The notes below the pieces were generated by a model. The model did not search any database, was not told where the DNA came from, and was given only the letters and a program-made list of their open reading frames with translations. A stretch of DNA of 64,000 bases from assembly GCA_000442125.1 (NCBI GenBank), contig KE546965.1:806001-870000 (forward strand), given 5' to 3'. The position numbers and the translations under genes were made by a program. Shown here in pieces: positions 1-9,909 of the stretch. Every line of letters starts with the position of its first letter. The stretch's first letter is position 1. The stretch is from Opeltia flavorubescens (taxonomy: Eukaryota; Ascomycota; Lecanoromycetes; Teloschistales; Teloschistaceae).

Positions 1-22
1 CTGTGGCTGACATTTTGGTTAG

Positions 23-1213
23 GGTCTGGGTCAATATGACGTGCACGCCTCCGTACCATCTCCAGTGACTAACATCATCTGTGCCAGCATGCAGCCAGAG
101 GAGCTGACGCCGATCGTGTTTTCCGAATGGCCAGCTGGTAACGGCTCCAAGACGAATCTCACAAACTGGCCTATCGGTTTCGACATCCCTGCATACCCCG
201 ATTGGCTCAATTCTACTTCAGTCGATGACCTCTTTGGATTCGGAGGAAAATATGATCGGAGACCACCGACATTTCCTAAGCTGCCAATTCCCTATAATTC
301 TGTGGTCAATGTGACAGGCTGGTTTGCAGACTCCATATATTTACTGGCCACGTCAGCGACTGGTAACTATACCATGTGCTCGTTAAGGGCATCCATGACG
401 ACCAAGTGTTCTACACGGTACCATGCTAGCCTCTCCGGTGGGACCATGGAGACAAACTGTGAGGATGACAAGGATGAGCTGGCTTATGGCAAGTCGTATA
501 AAAACGCCACAGATGGAGTGATCAACAAAGATTGGGCGATCGTTGCAGCCGAATGGGCAAGAGCATTGAGTTTGAATGCTGGCATAACAGACGGTGCAGC
601 GAGCAATGCTCGTCTGTTGACCCAATTGATCCCAACGGCCCAAGCATTAGACCCTTCACTTCCTTCTATTGCCGAAGCATTGTCAGTACTCGCCGGCTGT
701 ACTTTACTTCTGAGTGCGACCGACGCGCCCTTTATTCATTTCTGGAATTACTCGACCACTGTGCCCACTCTTACGGAACCTCAGTACCAAAACTTTCGAG
801 CAATGCTCCGCACCAAAGATTTTGCTTCTGGAGGCACGCAAAAATGGCAAGGCATCTTCTACATCGTCCTTTTCCTTACCTTTGCCACCAACGTCTTTTG
901 CCTGGTGTACTTGTTTGTTCGCCATGGCCTTGTGACGGATTTCATCGAACCTCAGAATTTGTTTTCCCTATCACTAAATTCGCCACCCAGTCGAGCCCTG
1001 GACGGCGCTTGCGGCAGTGGACCGGAAGGAGAGCAGCTGATCATGAATTGGCACATCAAAATGGACCAGGAACGGGAGCATTTCTACATTGAAAACGGGA
1101 AAGGGCCTCCTATCAAACGCCGACCCACACGGCCTTTGGATTTTGAAATGGATACAAGTCCGATCGTGAATACCTACACGAAGCTCTCCAGCAGGCATTC
1201 GAGCCTTCTCTGA
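23..1213 (+). CDS. Fungal membrane protein of unknown function, 3' exon only (5' cut by window)
   Basis: This is the last exon of a gene that starts outside the window. A branch-point-like CTGAC at 6-10 and an acceptor TAG at 20-22 place the exon start at 23, and the frame then stays open to TGA at 1211-1213, giving about 396 residues. Most of the product looks extracytoplasmic, with many N-glycosylation sequons and scattered cysteines (for example in NYTMCSLRASMTTKC). One strong membrane helix, beginning at WQGIFYIVLFLTF, lies about 110 residues before the end and is followed by a polar cytosolic tail containing the run EREHFYIENGKGPP. The pattern of a large ectodomain, a late helix and a short tail resembles conserved multi-pass fungal hypothetical proteins. 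I do not know its function. Confidence 0.75.
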   Translation, partial: GLGQYDVHASVPSPVTNIICASMQPEELTPIVFSEWPAGNGSKTNLTNWPIGFDIPAYPDWLNSTSVDDLFGFGGKYDRRPPTFPKLPIPYNSVVNVTGWFADSIYLLATSATGNYTMCSLRASMTTKCSTRYHASLSGGTMETNCEDDKDELAYGKSYKNATDGVINKDWAIVAAEWARALSLNAGITDGAASNARLLTQLIPTAQALDPSLPSIAEALSVLAGCTLLLSATDAPFIHFWNYSTTVPTLTEPQYQNFRAMLRTKDFASGGTQKWQGIFYIVLFLTFATNVFCLVYLFVRHGLVTDFIEPQNLFSLSLNSPPSRALDGACGSGPEGEQLIMNWHIKMDQEREHFYIENGKGPPIKRRPTRPLDFEMDTSPIVNTYTKLSSRHSSLL

Positions 1214-1481
1214 CAGCAGAATAATGATCACCGAATGATATCATTTCAAGATTTATTAATCGAATGATTTGGAATGACCAACCACATAGACTTCTTTTCT
1301 GCTTCAAATGCGATGATACCTTGTATTTAATTCATTGAACGAATGATTAATCTTCATCGGGTTTTTCAAGTTCGTCGGACTTATGGATGGAGATAAGCCG
1401 GCTTTAAGATTAGTTTGCAGGAAGGAATGCTTTGACGAAGAGTTCACTTCAAAAGATATCATGTAAGTGTCTTTCAGAGCG

Positions 1482-1488
1482 TATATAA
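1482..1488 (+). promoter_or_regulatory. TATA-like box upstream of the aldo/keto reductase
   Basis: TATATAA lies about 95 bases before the chosen ATG at 1580, with a pyrimidine-rich leader between them. Position and sequence suit a core promoter; this is inference only. Confidence 0.4.
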
Positions 1489-1579
1489 GCCCAGTTATTC
1501 CCTTCTGACCAATCCGACAATCTCATTTCAGGAATTTTCATTCTTCTCCTTATTTGAATTGATTTTTCAACTCTCCGCC

Positions 1580-2986
1580 ATGTCTAGCACCCAAAGCTCT
1601 CGAATGTACCCGCTCCCAAAGCGATCTGTCAACTCCGCTCTAGGGCGCCATAGAGTATTAGCTCCGAGCGCAGGTGTCAAGGTCAGCCCGATATGCCTGG
1701 GTGCGATGAACTTCGGGAATGCGTGGAAGGACTTTATGGGCGAATGTACCAAGGAAACGGCGTGGGAGATGTTGGATTATTTTTATGAGATGGGAGGGAA
1801 CTTTATTGATACGTATGTGTAAAAGTTCACTAGACCAGATATCGTATCATCGATGCGTCGATTGTCGATGGACCTATGTCTATGGGAGAGGATGAAATTT
1901 AATTGGAGGGTACTAACGGAGGATGACCACAGGGCAAGCAATTACCAAGCCGAAGAGTCCGAACAATGGCTAGGCGAATGGATGGAGGAAAGAGGTAGGC
2001 GAGACGAAATGGTCATTGCAACCAAATTCTGTGGACCGTGGAAAATGCATGAGGGAACGAACCACATGATCCAAAGCAACTTTGGAGGTGGCGCTAGTAA
2101 AAATCTTCATGTCTGCGTGGAAGCGAGTCTCAAGAAATTGAGGACGTCGTATATAGATCTTGTAAGTTGATTTATTCCATGTTTCTCTCTTCGATATCAA
2201 TCCTCCGTTCTCAAATACACCAATCCACCCTTTCCCGCACAATTTTATTTCCTTTCGAAGTCCCCGGAACTAAGTAATCAACCATCATAGCTATACGTCC
2301 ACTTCTGGGACATGACCACCTCCGTCGAAGAACTCATGCAATCCCTCAACGCCCTCGTCCTCGCCCGCAAAGTCCTCTACCTCGGCATCTCCGACGCCCC
2401 CGCCTGGCTCGTCGTCAAAGCAAACTCCTACGCCCGCCACCACGGCCTCCGCCCCTTCTCCGTCTACCAAGGCCGCTGGTCCGCCGCGGAGCGAGATTTC
2501 GAACGTGATATCTTACCCATGTGCGCGGATCAGGGGATGGGGTTATGTCCCTGGGGCGTTCTGGGTGGGGGGTATTTCAAACCTCCTTCTTCTTCTAACC
2601 AAGGGAATGGTGATGGTGGACGCAATTTACCAAACGTAGCGGCGAAGAACGCAGCTCTCGTCACGGAAACACTAGAGCGAGTAGCGAAGAGAAAAGGTAC
2701 CCTCATCACAAGTATCGCATTAGCGTACGTGATGCACAAAGCCCCCTACGTTTTCCCCATCTGTGGGGGTAGGAAGGTGGAGCATTTAAGGGGCAATATC
2801 GAAGCTCTCAGTCTAAGGTTAGAAAGGGAGGATTTGGAGGAGATTGAACGGGCGTATCCGTTTGAGTTGGGGTTTCCGGCGGGGTTTTTGGGCAGTGGGG
2901 GGTGGGTTGGGGATAGTGAGGTGGCGAATCGGTATGGGACGTTTGATTGGGTGGAGGGGGTGAAGCCGATTCTGCCGAAGGGTTAG
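1580..2986 (+). CDS. Aldo/keto reductase, norsolorinic-acid-reductase / aryl-alcohol-dehydrogenase-like
   Basis: Three exons: 1580-1812, 1933-2161 and 2291-2986, closing in phase to 385 residues, close to the usual length of NorA/AAD-type fungal reductases. Intron 1 has donor GTATGT, a TACTAAC branch point and acceptor CAG; intron 2 has donor GTAAGT and acceptor TAG. The family is an (alpha/beta)8-barrel NADPH-dependent carbonyl reductase. The catalytic tetrad is visible: D77 (GNFIDT), Y82 (ASNYQ, joined across intron 1), K109 (VIATKF) and H158 (LYVHFWD, first residues of exon 3). The cofactor-binding C-terminal part is present (AYVMHKAPYVFPICGGRK). It is likely a cytosolic reductase of aromatic aldehydes or ketones. 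Relatives occur both in aflatoxin-type clusters and alone, so the substrate is unknown. Confidence 0.9.
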
Positions 2987-3702
2987 AGTGGGAGTACGAA
3001 ATTGGGGCGGCGGTCTTGAGGAAGTTGTTGGGGTTGATGTTGGCAATCTCTTCTGCGTTCGGTGCAGGGTTTGTTCCAATATCGAAGGCAATAAGTGCTT
3101 GATAATGGCTCCTGGATCAATAAGATTATACGAGGCCCCGAAGTCTCGATTGGAAGTTTGGGATTGAAAATCCGTTTTCATGATACGCGGTGTCTAGGTT
3201 ACTGTGAATGTCTACCATCTCGGCTTATCTCTTCCATACTATTGTAAAACCCCTTCATTTTTCTCTCTTCTTCAACAGCTCATCCTAGAATCAGGGGAAA
3301 GCGCTAAAGTCGCAGGATAAACCTTACGCCTTCTAAGGTAGCGAATGAAGGATATCGGGCACCAACGCATAAGGGATCAAAGTTTGTTTAATTTTCACTT
3401 AAAGAACCCTGACGACCTTGATTGAGCTAGACACGAGGAGGAACAACATGCAGCAAAAAGAAGCTGATACAAGGACAAACTTTCATCAGGTTCATTTGCA
3501 TATAGCTATCTTTTCTAATATATACTGTAAATTGTAGACCGTCAGGCCCAAGCAGTACAGATTTCTTTTTCGTCTACATCGGAAGCCAATTGCGGTATGA
3601 TGTCATTTCCGCATGCTGCTGATCAATCAATTGTAAGTGGTCAATTGAAATCCTGTGAAACAGCGCAAATATTGCTGCCTGATGTCAAATCAGGGCGAAA
3701 TT
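2987..3702. other. Intergenic space between reductase and GST genes
   Basis: No supported gene. The minus-strand frame across 2819-3181 is rich in proline, threonine and arginine and is a shadow of the reductase 3' end. The rest holds ordinary intergenic sequence and the 5' flank of the next gene. Confidence 0.6.
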
Positions 3703-3709
3703 TATATAA
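3703..3709 (+). promoter_or_regulatory. TATA-like box upstream of the GST gene
   Basis: TATATAA about 110 bases before the ATG at 3820, in a locally AT-rich stretch. Plausible core promoter, inferred from position only. Confidence 0.35.
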
Positions 3710-3819
3710 TTAATTAGTCTTCCTTTGTCTAGTAGCCATGCTTTTTTCAGTTGCGCCCTGACAGTAGTCACTCTTTGTTGTTTTCTCATTCCTCAAATAA
3801 TAAACATCTCAGTGAAATC

Positions 3820-4626
3820 ATGTCCGAAATAACTCTCTACGACATCCCTAGCAAAGATCCCTGCGCAGCATGGTCTCCCAATACATGGAAAAGTACGTCT
3901 CATCTCCCCGCGCCCTCTAATCCTCCCCGCAGCTCCAACTTCCATACTAACACCCATCTCCACCGTTCCCCAGCCCGCCTAATCCTCAACTACAAACGCC
4001 TTCCCTACAAAACCCACTGGCTCGAATACCCCTCCATAGCCCCACACCTCTCTTCCCTCTCCATCCCTCCCAATCCCCCTCCATCAAAAACCCCCTACAC
4101 CCTCCCCGCCATCACCCTACCCGATGGAACGCATATCATGGACTCCAAGCGCATCGCCCTCGCGCTTGAGGAACGATATCCAGATCCCCCACTGCATCTC
4201 GCCGCTCCACAGTTGAGTGTGATCGAAGACCGCATCCTCCCTGCTTTGCGGCCATCGCTTGTTGGATTTACATTGCCGAAAGCGCCGCGCAATGTTTTGA
4301 ATAAGGAGAGCGGTGATTACTACAATGAAAAATGGAAAAAAACCCTCGGTATTTCGCTAGCTCAATTCGAGAAGCAAAATTCTGGGGAGGAGAAATGGGA
4401 CCTTATGAAACCGGGTCTTTCAGAGCTGGGAGATCTTTTGAGGGAGAATGGAGATGGGCCATTTGTGGGGGGAAAGGAGGTTGGGTATGCGGATGTTGTG
4501 CTGGTGGGTGTGTTGTGCTATTTTCGGATGTTGGGGGAGGGGCTTTTTGAGAGGGTTGTGGGTATGGAGGGGGGGTTGGGGGAGTTGTATGTAGCTTGTG
4601 GGGAGTGGTTGGAGAGGGATTATTGA
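3820..4626 (+). CDS. Glutathione S-transferase-like protein (UstS-type fungal GST)
   Basis: Two exons, 3820-3892 and 3974-4626, give 241 residues. The 81-nt intron starts GTACGT and ends CCCCAG. Because it is a multiple of three and has no stop, an unspliced reading frame also stays open. The start at 3820 begins MSEITLYDIPSKDP, a beta-strand typical of the thioredoxin-like N-terminal domain. The cis-proline region (TLPAITLPDG) and the following DSKRIALALEERYP helix match the glutathione site of GSTs. The C-terminal half is helical (YADVVLVGVLCYFRMLGEG). Fungal members of this type act in detoxification or as tailoring enzymes, for instance in ustiloxin-type pathways. The substrate cannot be read from the sequence. 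It is probably cytosolic, as no signal peptide is seen. Confidence 0.85.
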   Translation: MSEITLYDIPSKDPCAAWSPNTWKSTSHLPAPSNPPRSSNFHTNTHLHRSPARLILNYKRLPYKTHWLEYPSIAPHLSSLSIPPNPPPSKTPYTLPAITLPDGTHIMDSKRIALALEERYPDPPLHLAAPQLSVIEDRILPALRPSLVGFTLPKAPRNVLNKESGDYYNEKWKKTLGISLAQFEKQNSGEEKWDLMKPGLSELGDLLRENGDGPFVGGKEVGYADVVLVGVLCYFRMLGEGLFERVVGMEGGLGELYVACGEWLERDY

Positions 4627-7204
4627 GATATTGAATGGCTTTGTCTCGATGGGGCTGATGTTGATAATAGGGTGGGCGGAGCGATTGGAGTGTATCGTGT
4701 GAAGGATGTGATAGGGGGCTGGAATATAAAAAATGTCGATTAGCTATAATCAAAGATTACTTACCGTGGAAGAAAATCGAACAGAGAAAAAATCTCAATA
4801 CGAAGATCAGACCATATTCTATCACAATACAAGCCCGCAGTAGGGCCCTTTTTGATGCAAAGTTTCATATGACATAACAATATAAGGTAGACGATGTGTA
4901 GGAATTCAAATTCTAAGCTACCAATTTCACCCTCTATAAGGCATCATACATCATACGGTTTGGCCATAGCTGCTGAAAGTTCGACATAATCGAAAGCCGT
5001 AAAGGGAATAGTGGACTGAATGGTAAAGGATCGATGAGGATATTTGAACCGAAGCTCTAGCAAATGAGAGAAATAACAATGAAGAAAGTCACGGGCCGTG
5101 GTTGATACCAAACCTCGGGACGTGGCAGCTTCAGTGCTCTAGCGATGGTATAGGACATCCACGACGCTTAGGAACTCGAGCTTAAATGTCGTTTCCGCAT
5201 TGTAGTCATGTACAACACACGCATTTCTCGCACTCTCCACACGAAACATGGACGGCTTCGAGGCCTGCCGCGGAATGCCGGGCCGGAGTATCTGTGGATC
5301 GAAGTATTCGATATAGTTGTGAAACAAGAAATTGATTCAGGAGAGTATGGTGATCAAGATCTTGCGTTGTTGACCTGCCTTTTTCGTCTTTATTCTCCGG
5401 TCTTACACCCTCAGGAAATTCATTTCGAATGCCAATTTGCCGTGTCACTAGCGGGAAGGCTGACGTTTTCCGCACCCATAATCACGTGCCCAAGAAAAGT
5501 ACGGCCGTTCTACTTCTACCACCGTCAAGTGCGCGTTCTTTCAAACCTCAACTAGCGATGACAACATTTCGCGAGCTCGCTTTAGTAGAACTACAGCTTG
5601 TGAGACTGATTGCTTCTTTAGTCGTATCTCATCTTTCGCAGGTAAGGCCACTTCGTAGTGCCAGATGGTGTTCTGAACCGCCTTTTGGCTGCAGATGGCG
5701 CGACACTCTTCACAAGATACCAAAGCATGATCAGCAGGAGACCTCTGCAGCGACCTCCGCGATTATCCCACACTTAATCCCCTGGGAGGAATTCTCGTCG
5801 AATATCCATGGTGAAGTTACCAAACACATCTGCTGAGCCGCACCATGAGCCTTGACGCCATCTCGCGGCACAGATCGAGGTGGCGAACGGCTGATGCACG
5901 TTATTCAACGGCAGATGGCCTGCGCCGACCATTGGCTAGAGATGACGGACTGCGGAGATGATACTTCCCTGCGAATAGCTTACTTAGCATTGACGACTCC
6001 AACCACGTCCTTTACACTACACCCAACTTGCTTAAAGACCAGGAGATGTACCTGCCTCGAAAACGGGGAAGCTCTACATTGAACGCCAATCGGTATTTCA
6101 CCTGCAGCTAGAATCGATGCCGAACCAGAAAATGTTCCGTCGTCCTGCAAGTTGTGCAGAAACATGGCGATTGCCTGCAGAAGACAGAACTTTCTGCTAT
6201 ATATAGTTCTTCTTACGCTGCCTTCATCCTCGGCATAGAGAGTAGGAGAAACCTGTACTCAAACCCCGTTGATCATGGCCTACCCGGGTATACGAAGCGA
6301 CTATTTATTTAAAATAGTGATAAATCTTGAAGCGTTAATCTTTCAATTAGAATGCTGAATGAATTTATACCCCTCACAATCATTCTTCCATTATGCAACG
6401 TCATGTTATTTGGTCACGCTTTTCTCAACCGAGATGTTCTCTGTGCAGTAGCTACGCCGGGACGGTGAATGTGAAAGGGCTAGCATGGGATGTACGGCTG
6501 GCGTGAAGAGGATGCTCGCATCAGAATATACAGTGTTGGTTTTGATAGCGATCTGGGAAGGATGAGGGTAGCGAGCTGAAGCGTGGATGGAGGATCTGGG
6601 TGATTCGGCGGAGAAAAAGTGGAGATGTCGGATAAGGTTTGACAGTTGAGGTCGGAGAAACGGGAGAAGATCTGGCCGAGGATGATTTCGTGCTCTATTA
6701 GGGTCGGCGCTCGGGGCGCAAAGATGCGATTGGCTCAGTAGTGACATTGAGAGGGAAGGTGGGATAGTGGGCGCTCATCGAGTGGGGCGATGAACGCTGG
6801 ATACTCCACAAATTGCGAGGTAGCTAGATGTAAGCGACGATAAAATCGGTACAGGCATTTAATTGTGGAAATTGTGAAGTAATTGTGCATTATCACATCT
6901 CGTAGTATGCCGAATATATGCCGGTAGAGTGAAAGTGATAGTTGATTTTTGGAAGATAGGCTTCACGGCATGCGGTTACTGGCTGTCAATGGCTTGAACC
7001 TCGCACGCTGATAGGCTTTTGGAACTGTGATTGACTTTCGAGCATGTGCCAAATAACGCGACCGCGGCCGAAGCATTATTCATCCCGTCATTATGTCGAT
7101 CTTAAATCCGAATTAAGACCTCTCGGATCTAGCCGAGAAGCTTCCCGATCAAGCGGACGGAATTAACGTCCGCTTCCCCCAATTAGAACCGATAACACGA
7201 CGAG
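4627..7204. other. Gene-free stretch with unrecognised ORF scraps
   Basis: About 2.6 kb without a gene I can defend. Several frames of 60-135 codons exist on both strands (for example minus 5139-5327, minus 5980-6165, plus 5429-5836, minus 6406-6747), but none shows a known domain, and they do not join into a convincing spliced model. A TATATATA motif at about 6199 is followed some 75 bases later by an ATG in good context (6274) that opens only a 27-codon frame. Confidence 0.5.
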
Positions 7205-7211
7205 TATATAT
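7205..7211 (+). promoter_or_regulatory. TATA-like box upstream of the NmrA-like gene
   Basis: GTATATATTG about 130 bases before the ATG at 7337. Inferred core promoter from position and composition. Confidence 0.35.
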
Positions 7212-7336
7212 TGCCCTCGAAGGATTCGATTCTGTCCCAAATCAAGTCATAATCGAACACCAGGACCTGAAACTTGGAAAGTGATATCAACAGCTCAAAA
7301 ATTTGCGAAGACTTTGACATTGTGAGATCATAAAAG

Positions 7337-8400
7337 ATGGCCCAACAATACGCCACCAAAGGTTCCAAGAACCACATCGAAAATGTTGCCATTGTCGGCG
7401 TAAGTCAAGATGCCTCCTCGATCCATATGTCTAGTGATTGACAATCCTTCAGGCCGCTGGCTATAGTGGCACATACATTGTCGAAGCGCTCCTCCGTAAT
7501 GGAAAGCACAACATTACGGCCATCACCCGCGAAGGCAGCACGTCGCAAATGCCTTCCGGTATCGCGGTCAAAAAGGTCAACTATGATGACCATGCTGCCC
7601 TGACGGACGCCCTTCGAGGTCAAGACGCTTTCGTCATCACTATGGGGGCGCGCGCTCCACCGGACCAGCAAACCAAGCTCATCGAAGCCGCTGCAGCAGC
7701 CGGCGTGCCCTGGGTTCTGCCTAATGAATTCGGCAATGACAATGCAAACGAGGAGCTGACCAAAGACGTTATCATCAATGCCCACAAAACTCAGTATCGC
7801 GAATTGATTGAGAAGCTCGGCAAGAGCTCCTGGATCGGTATCTGCAACGGGTTCTGGTACGAATTTAGTCTTGGCTTCGGGGACAACACCTACGGCTTCG
7901 ATATCAAGAATCGATCCGTCACTCTCTTTGACGACGGCACTCAGCCCATCAGCACGAGCACCCTGCCACAGGTTGGTCGTGCTGTTGCCAATCTCCTTAG
8001 CCTAAAGATCTTACGGGAAGACGAGAACGACAAGAGCCCGTGTTTGAGTGACTGGAAGAATAAGTTTGTATACGTTGCATCATTCGTTGTCAACCAGAAG
8101 GAAATGTTGGATTCGGTGTTGAAGGTGACGAAGACTGAAATGAAAGATTGGAAGATCACCCATGAGCCTTCGTCAGAACGATTGCAGAGGGGTAATGAGA
8201 TGTTCAAGGCCGGGAATTTTTGGGGTTTGCAAATGGTGCTGTATACAAGAAGCTTTTTCCCGGACGGGCAAGGAAATCATTCCGCGACAAGAGGCCTTGA
8301 CAATGACAAGCTTGGCTTGCCCAAGGAGGACTTGGATGAGTTCACGGCTCTTTCCGTCAAATGGGCGCTTGACGGCACTCTGCAGAGCTATGGCCAGTAA
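7337..8400 (+). CDS. NmrA / isoflavone-reductase-like NAD(P)-binding protein
   Basis: Two exons, 7337-7399 and 7453-8400, give 336 residues, the usual size for this family. The 53-nt intron (GTAAGT..CAG) sits inside the nucleotide-binding loop, so splicing creates the Rossmann motif VAIVGAAGYSG around residues 18-28. A downstream segment (VLPNEFGND) is typical of fungal NmrA/PCBER/CipA-like atypical short-chain dehydrogenases. The family includes reductases of phenylpropanoid-type ethers and redox-sensing regulators without catalysis; the sequence does not settle which this is. It is probably cytosolic. It converges with the decarboxylase-like gene, whose stop lies about 145 bases beyond its own. 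Confidence 0.9.
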
Positions 8401-8546
8401 AGTTGTGAGTTTAGGTAGCTCGTGCCAAGAATATGTTTGGAATGTCGTTTGATGATGCAACGTTATTTCGAGCTCGTGTTTGATAGACTTTCAAGTAGTG
8501 GTATTCACGAGAATCGACGATTCCATCGTGTTCTTTTCTCATTCTG

Positions 8547-9332
8547 TCATGGTTTTACTGCAGCTGATTGTGAAGACGTGTGCTTGTCAAGGCTTGCGTC
8601 ATTCATCTCCCCAACATCCAATGCAACCAGAAAACGACTGACGCAGTTGTAAGCCGCAACGGTCGTAGTGATCTCGACAACTTCTCTTTCGTTGAACCAT
8701 TTTCTCAATTCCGTAAAGACCGCATCAGGAACTTTGATATCCCTTGTCATTGCATCTGTATAAGCCATGACGGCCCATTGCTGCTCGCTTAGACCCTCGC
8801 CTTCCTTCTCTTCTTCTTCAAGTTTGTGACCATTCGAGATGACGTGTTCACGGACAGGGCTTGCAGGGTCTTCTTCCAGATCGGGTAGAAAGCAGATCCT
8901 TCCCTCATCGTCCGTGTAGTAGAGTCCACCATCATCAACCCCCTCACGCGAAGTTCCGCCATTCAAGCCTTCCGAATCGTTATTTCTCTTTCCATCCTTC
9001 AGCTCTCTGAGTCCTCGAGCTCCCATCCGTCTTCCACCATCAGAGTTTCTTAGTAATTGTATGTGCTGTTCCCATTCGTAGGCCGCTCCATTGAGGACTG
9101 CTACGCGGCAGATACATAGCTCACGGATATCGGCTGGTAGACTGCTTTGTGCGCGAATGGCTCCGAAGAAGATGGACCAGCCTTGTGCAATTTGAGGTGA
9201 GTGAAGGAGGGTGAAGTCGAGTGCGAGTGGAGGGGAAGGATGACGGCGGGCGGCGAGTTGCTGGTAAGCGGATGCAACTTCAGAAGTACTGGAATTGGAA
9301 AGGGAGTCAATTGAGGCGTATGGGAGTCTCAT
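8547..9332 (-). CDS. Carboxymuconolactone decarboxylase-like (CMD/AhpD fold) protein
   Basis: One exon of 261 codons on the minus strand; ATG at 9330-9332. The CMD-type helical core is visible at about residues 66-92, with ADIRELCICRVAVLNGAAYE followed by WEQH, matching fungal homologues in which a glutamate and a histidine follow an LNGA/C-YEW motif. A second helical part (about 180-240, including DAMTRDIKVPDAVF) completes the fold. Between them lies an acidic, glycine- and serine-rich insert of about 80 residues (about 97-178), unusual because compact CMD proteins lack it. Family members decarboxylate lactones or act as peroxidase-like reductases. The single AhpD CxxC-xxx-H triad is not clearly kept, so peroxidase activity is doubtful. 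Confidence 0.85.
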   Translation of the reverse strand: MRLPYASIDSLSNSSTSEVASAYQQLAARRHPSPPLALDFTLLHSPQIAQGWSIFFGAIRAQSSLPADIRELCICRVAVLNGAAYEWEQHIQLLRNSDGGRRMGARGLRELKDGKRNNDSEGLNGGTSREGVDDGGLYYTDDEGRICFLPDLEEDPASPVREHVISNGHKLEEEEKEGEGLSEQQWAVMAYTDAMTRDIKVPDAVFTELRKWFNEREVVEITTTVAAYNCVSRFLVALDVGEMNDASLDKHTSSQSAAVKP

Positions 9333-9909
9333 GGTGTTGCTTGGGCCAGCTCGAGTGCTTCGCTACACAATGAGATGAGGGAGCCGGGGGAGCTTGGATT
9401 GCCATGTTCTGATTAGCCCTACGTAATTTTGGCGAGGGTGATTAGGTAAGCCAGATCTTGGTTGCCAGTACTGAGTGCTCTATGTTCTAGAATGTGCCAT
9501 AAAAAACTTGAATTGAGCTCTCAACAACCACGAGACTTTAGCTATGATATCACCACACACCTATCATCGTGGATTCCCACACACCGATCAGTCCAATCGG
9601 GGCGTGCATGATGGCTTGGCTGTACTACTGTGGAGGGGCTCAGCAGGCTGGCAAGGCTGTGGATTTCCCATTTGCAGAGGAGCTCTGTTCGGGGAAACTT
9701 TCTTTCGAATTCTCAGGACTACCATTATCAGACATGTTTGGACTATGAGATACGTTCATTCTTGACTTCAGTCTTGATGTGTTCTGAAAGCTTCTGCGCT
9801 TGCGTATGTTGTAAGGTAAGGTCAACAATGAATGCAACGACTGATCGCTCCAAACCACACATCAACCATTGCCTCTGACTTCCAGTAATGATATGATAAA
9901 ACCACAAGG
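9333..9909. other. Intergenic space between divergent genes
   Basis: About 580 bases separating the minus-strand decarboxylase-like gene from the plus-strand STAND-N-like gene, so it should hold both promoters. Small frames at 9544-9878 show nothing recognisable. Confidence 0.55.

Noticed and set aside
2819-3181. 120-codon minus-strand frame rich in Pro, Thr and Arg
   Set aside because: It overlaps the well supported reductase 3' end; its composition is that of an antisense shadow of a GC-rich coding region.
5980-6165. 61-codon minus frame with DDGTFSGSASILAAGE, lectin- or propeller-like in feel
   Set aside because: No neighbouring exon continued it, and the resemblance is too weak to name a family.
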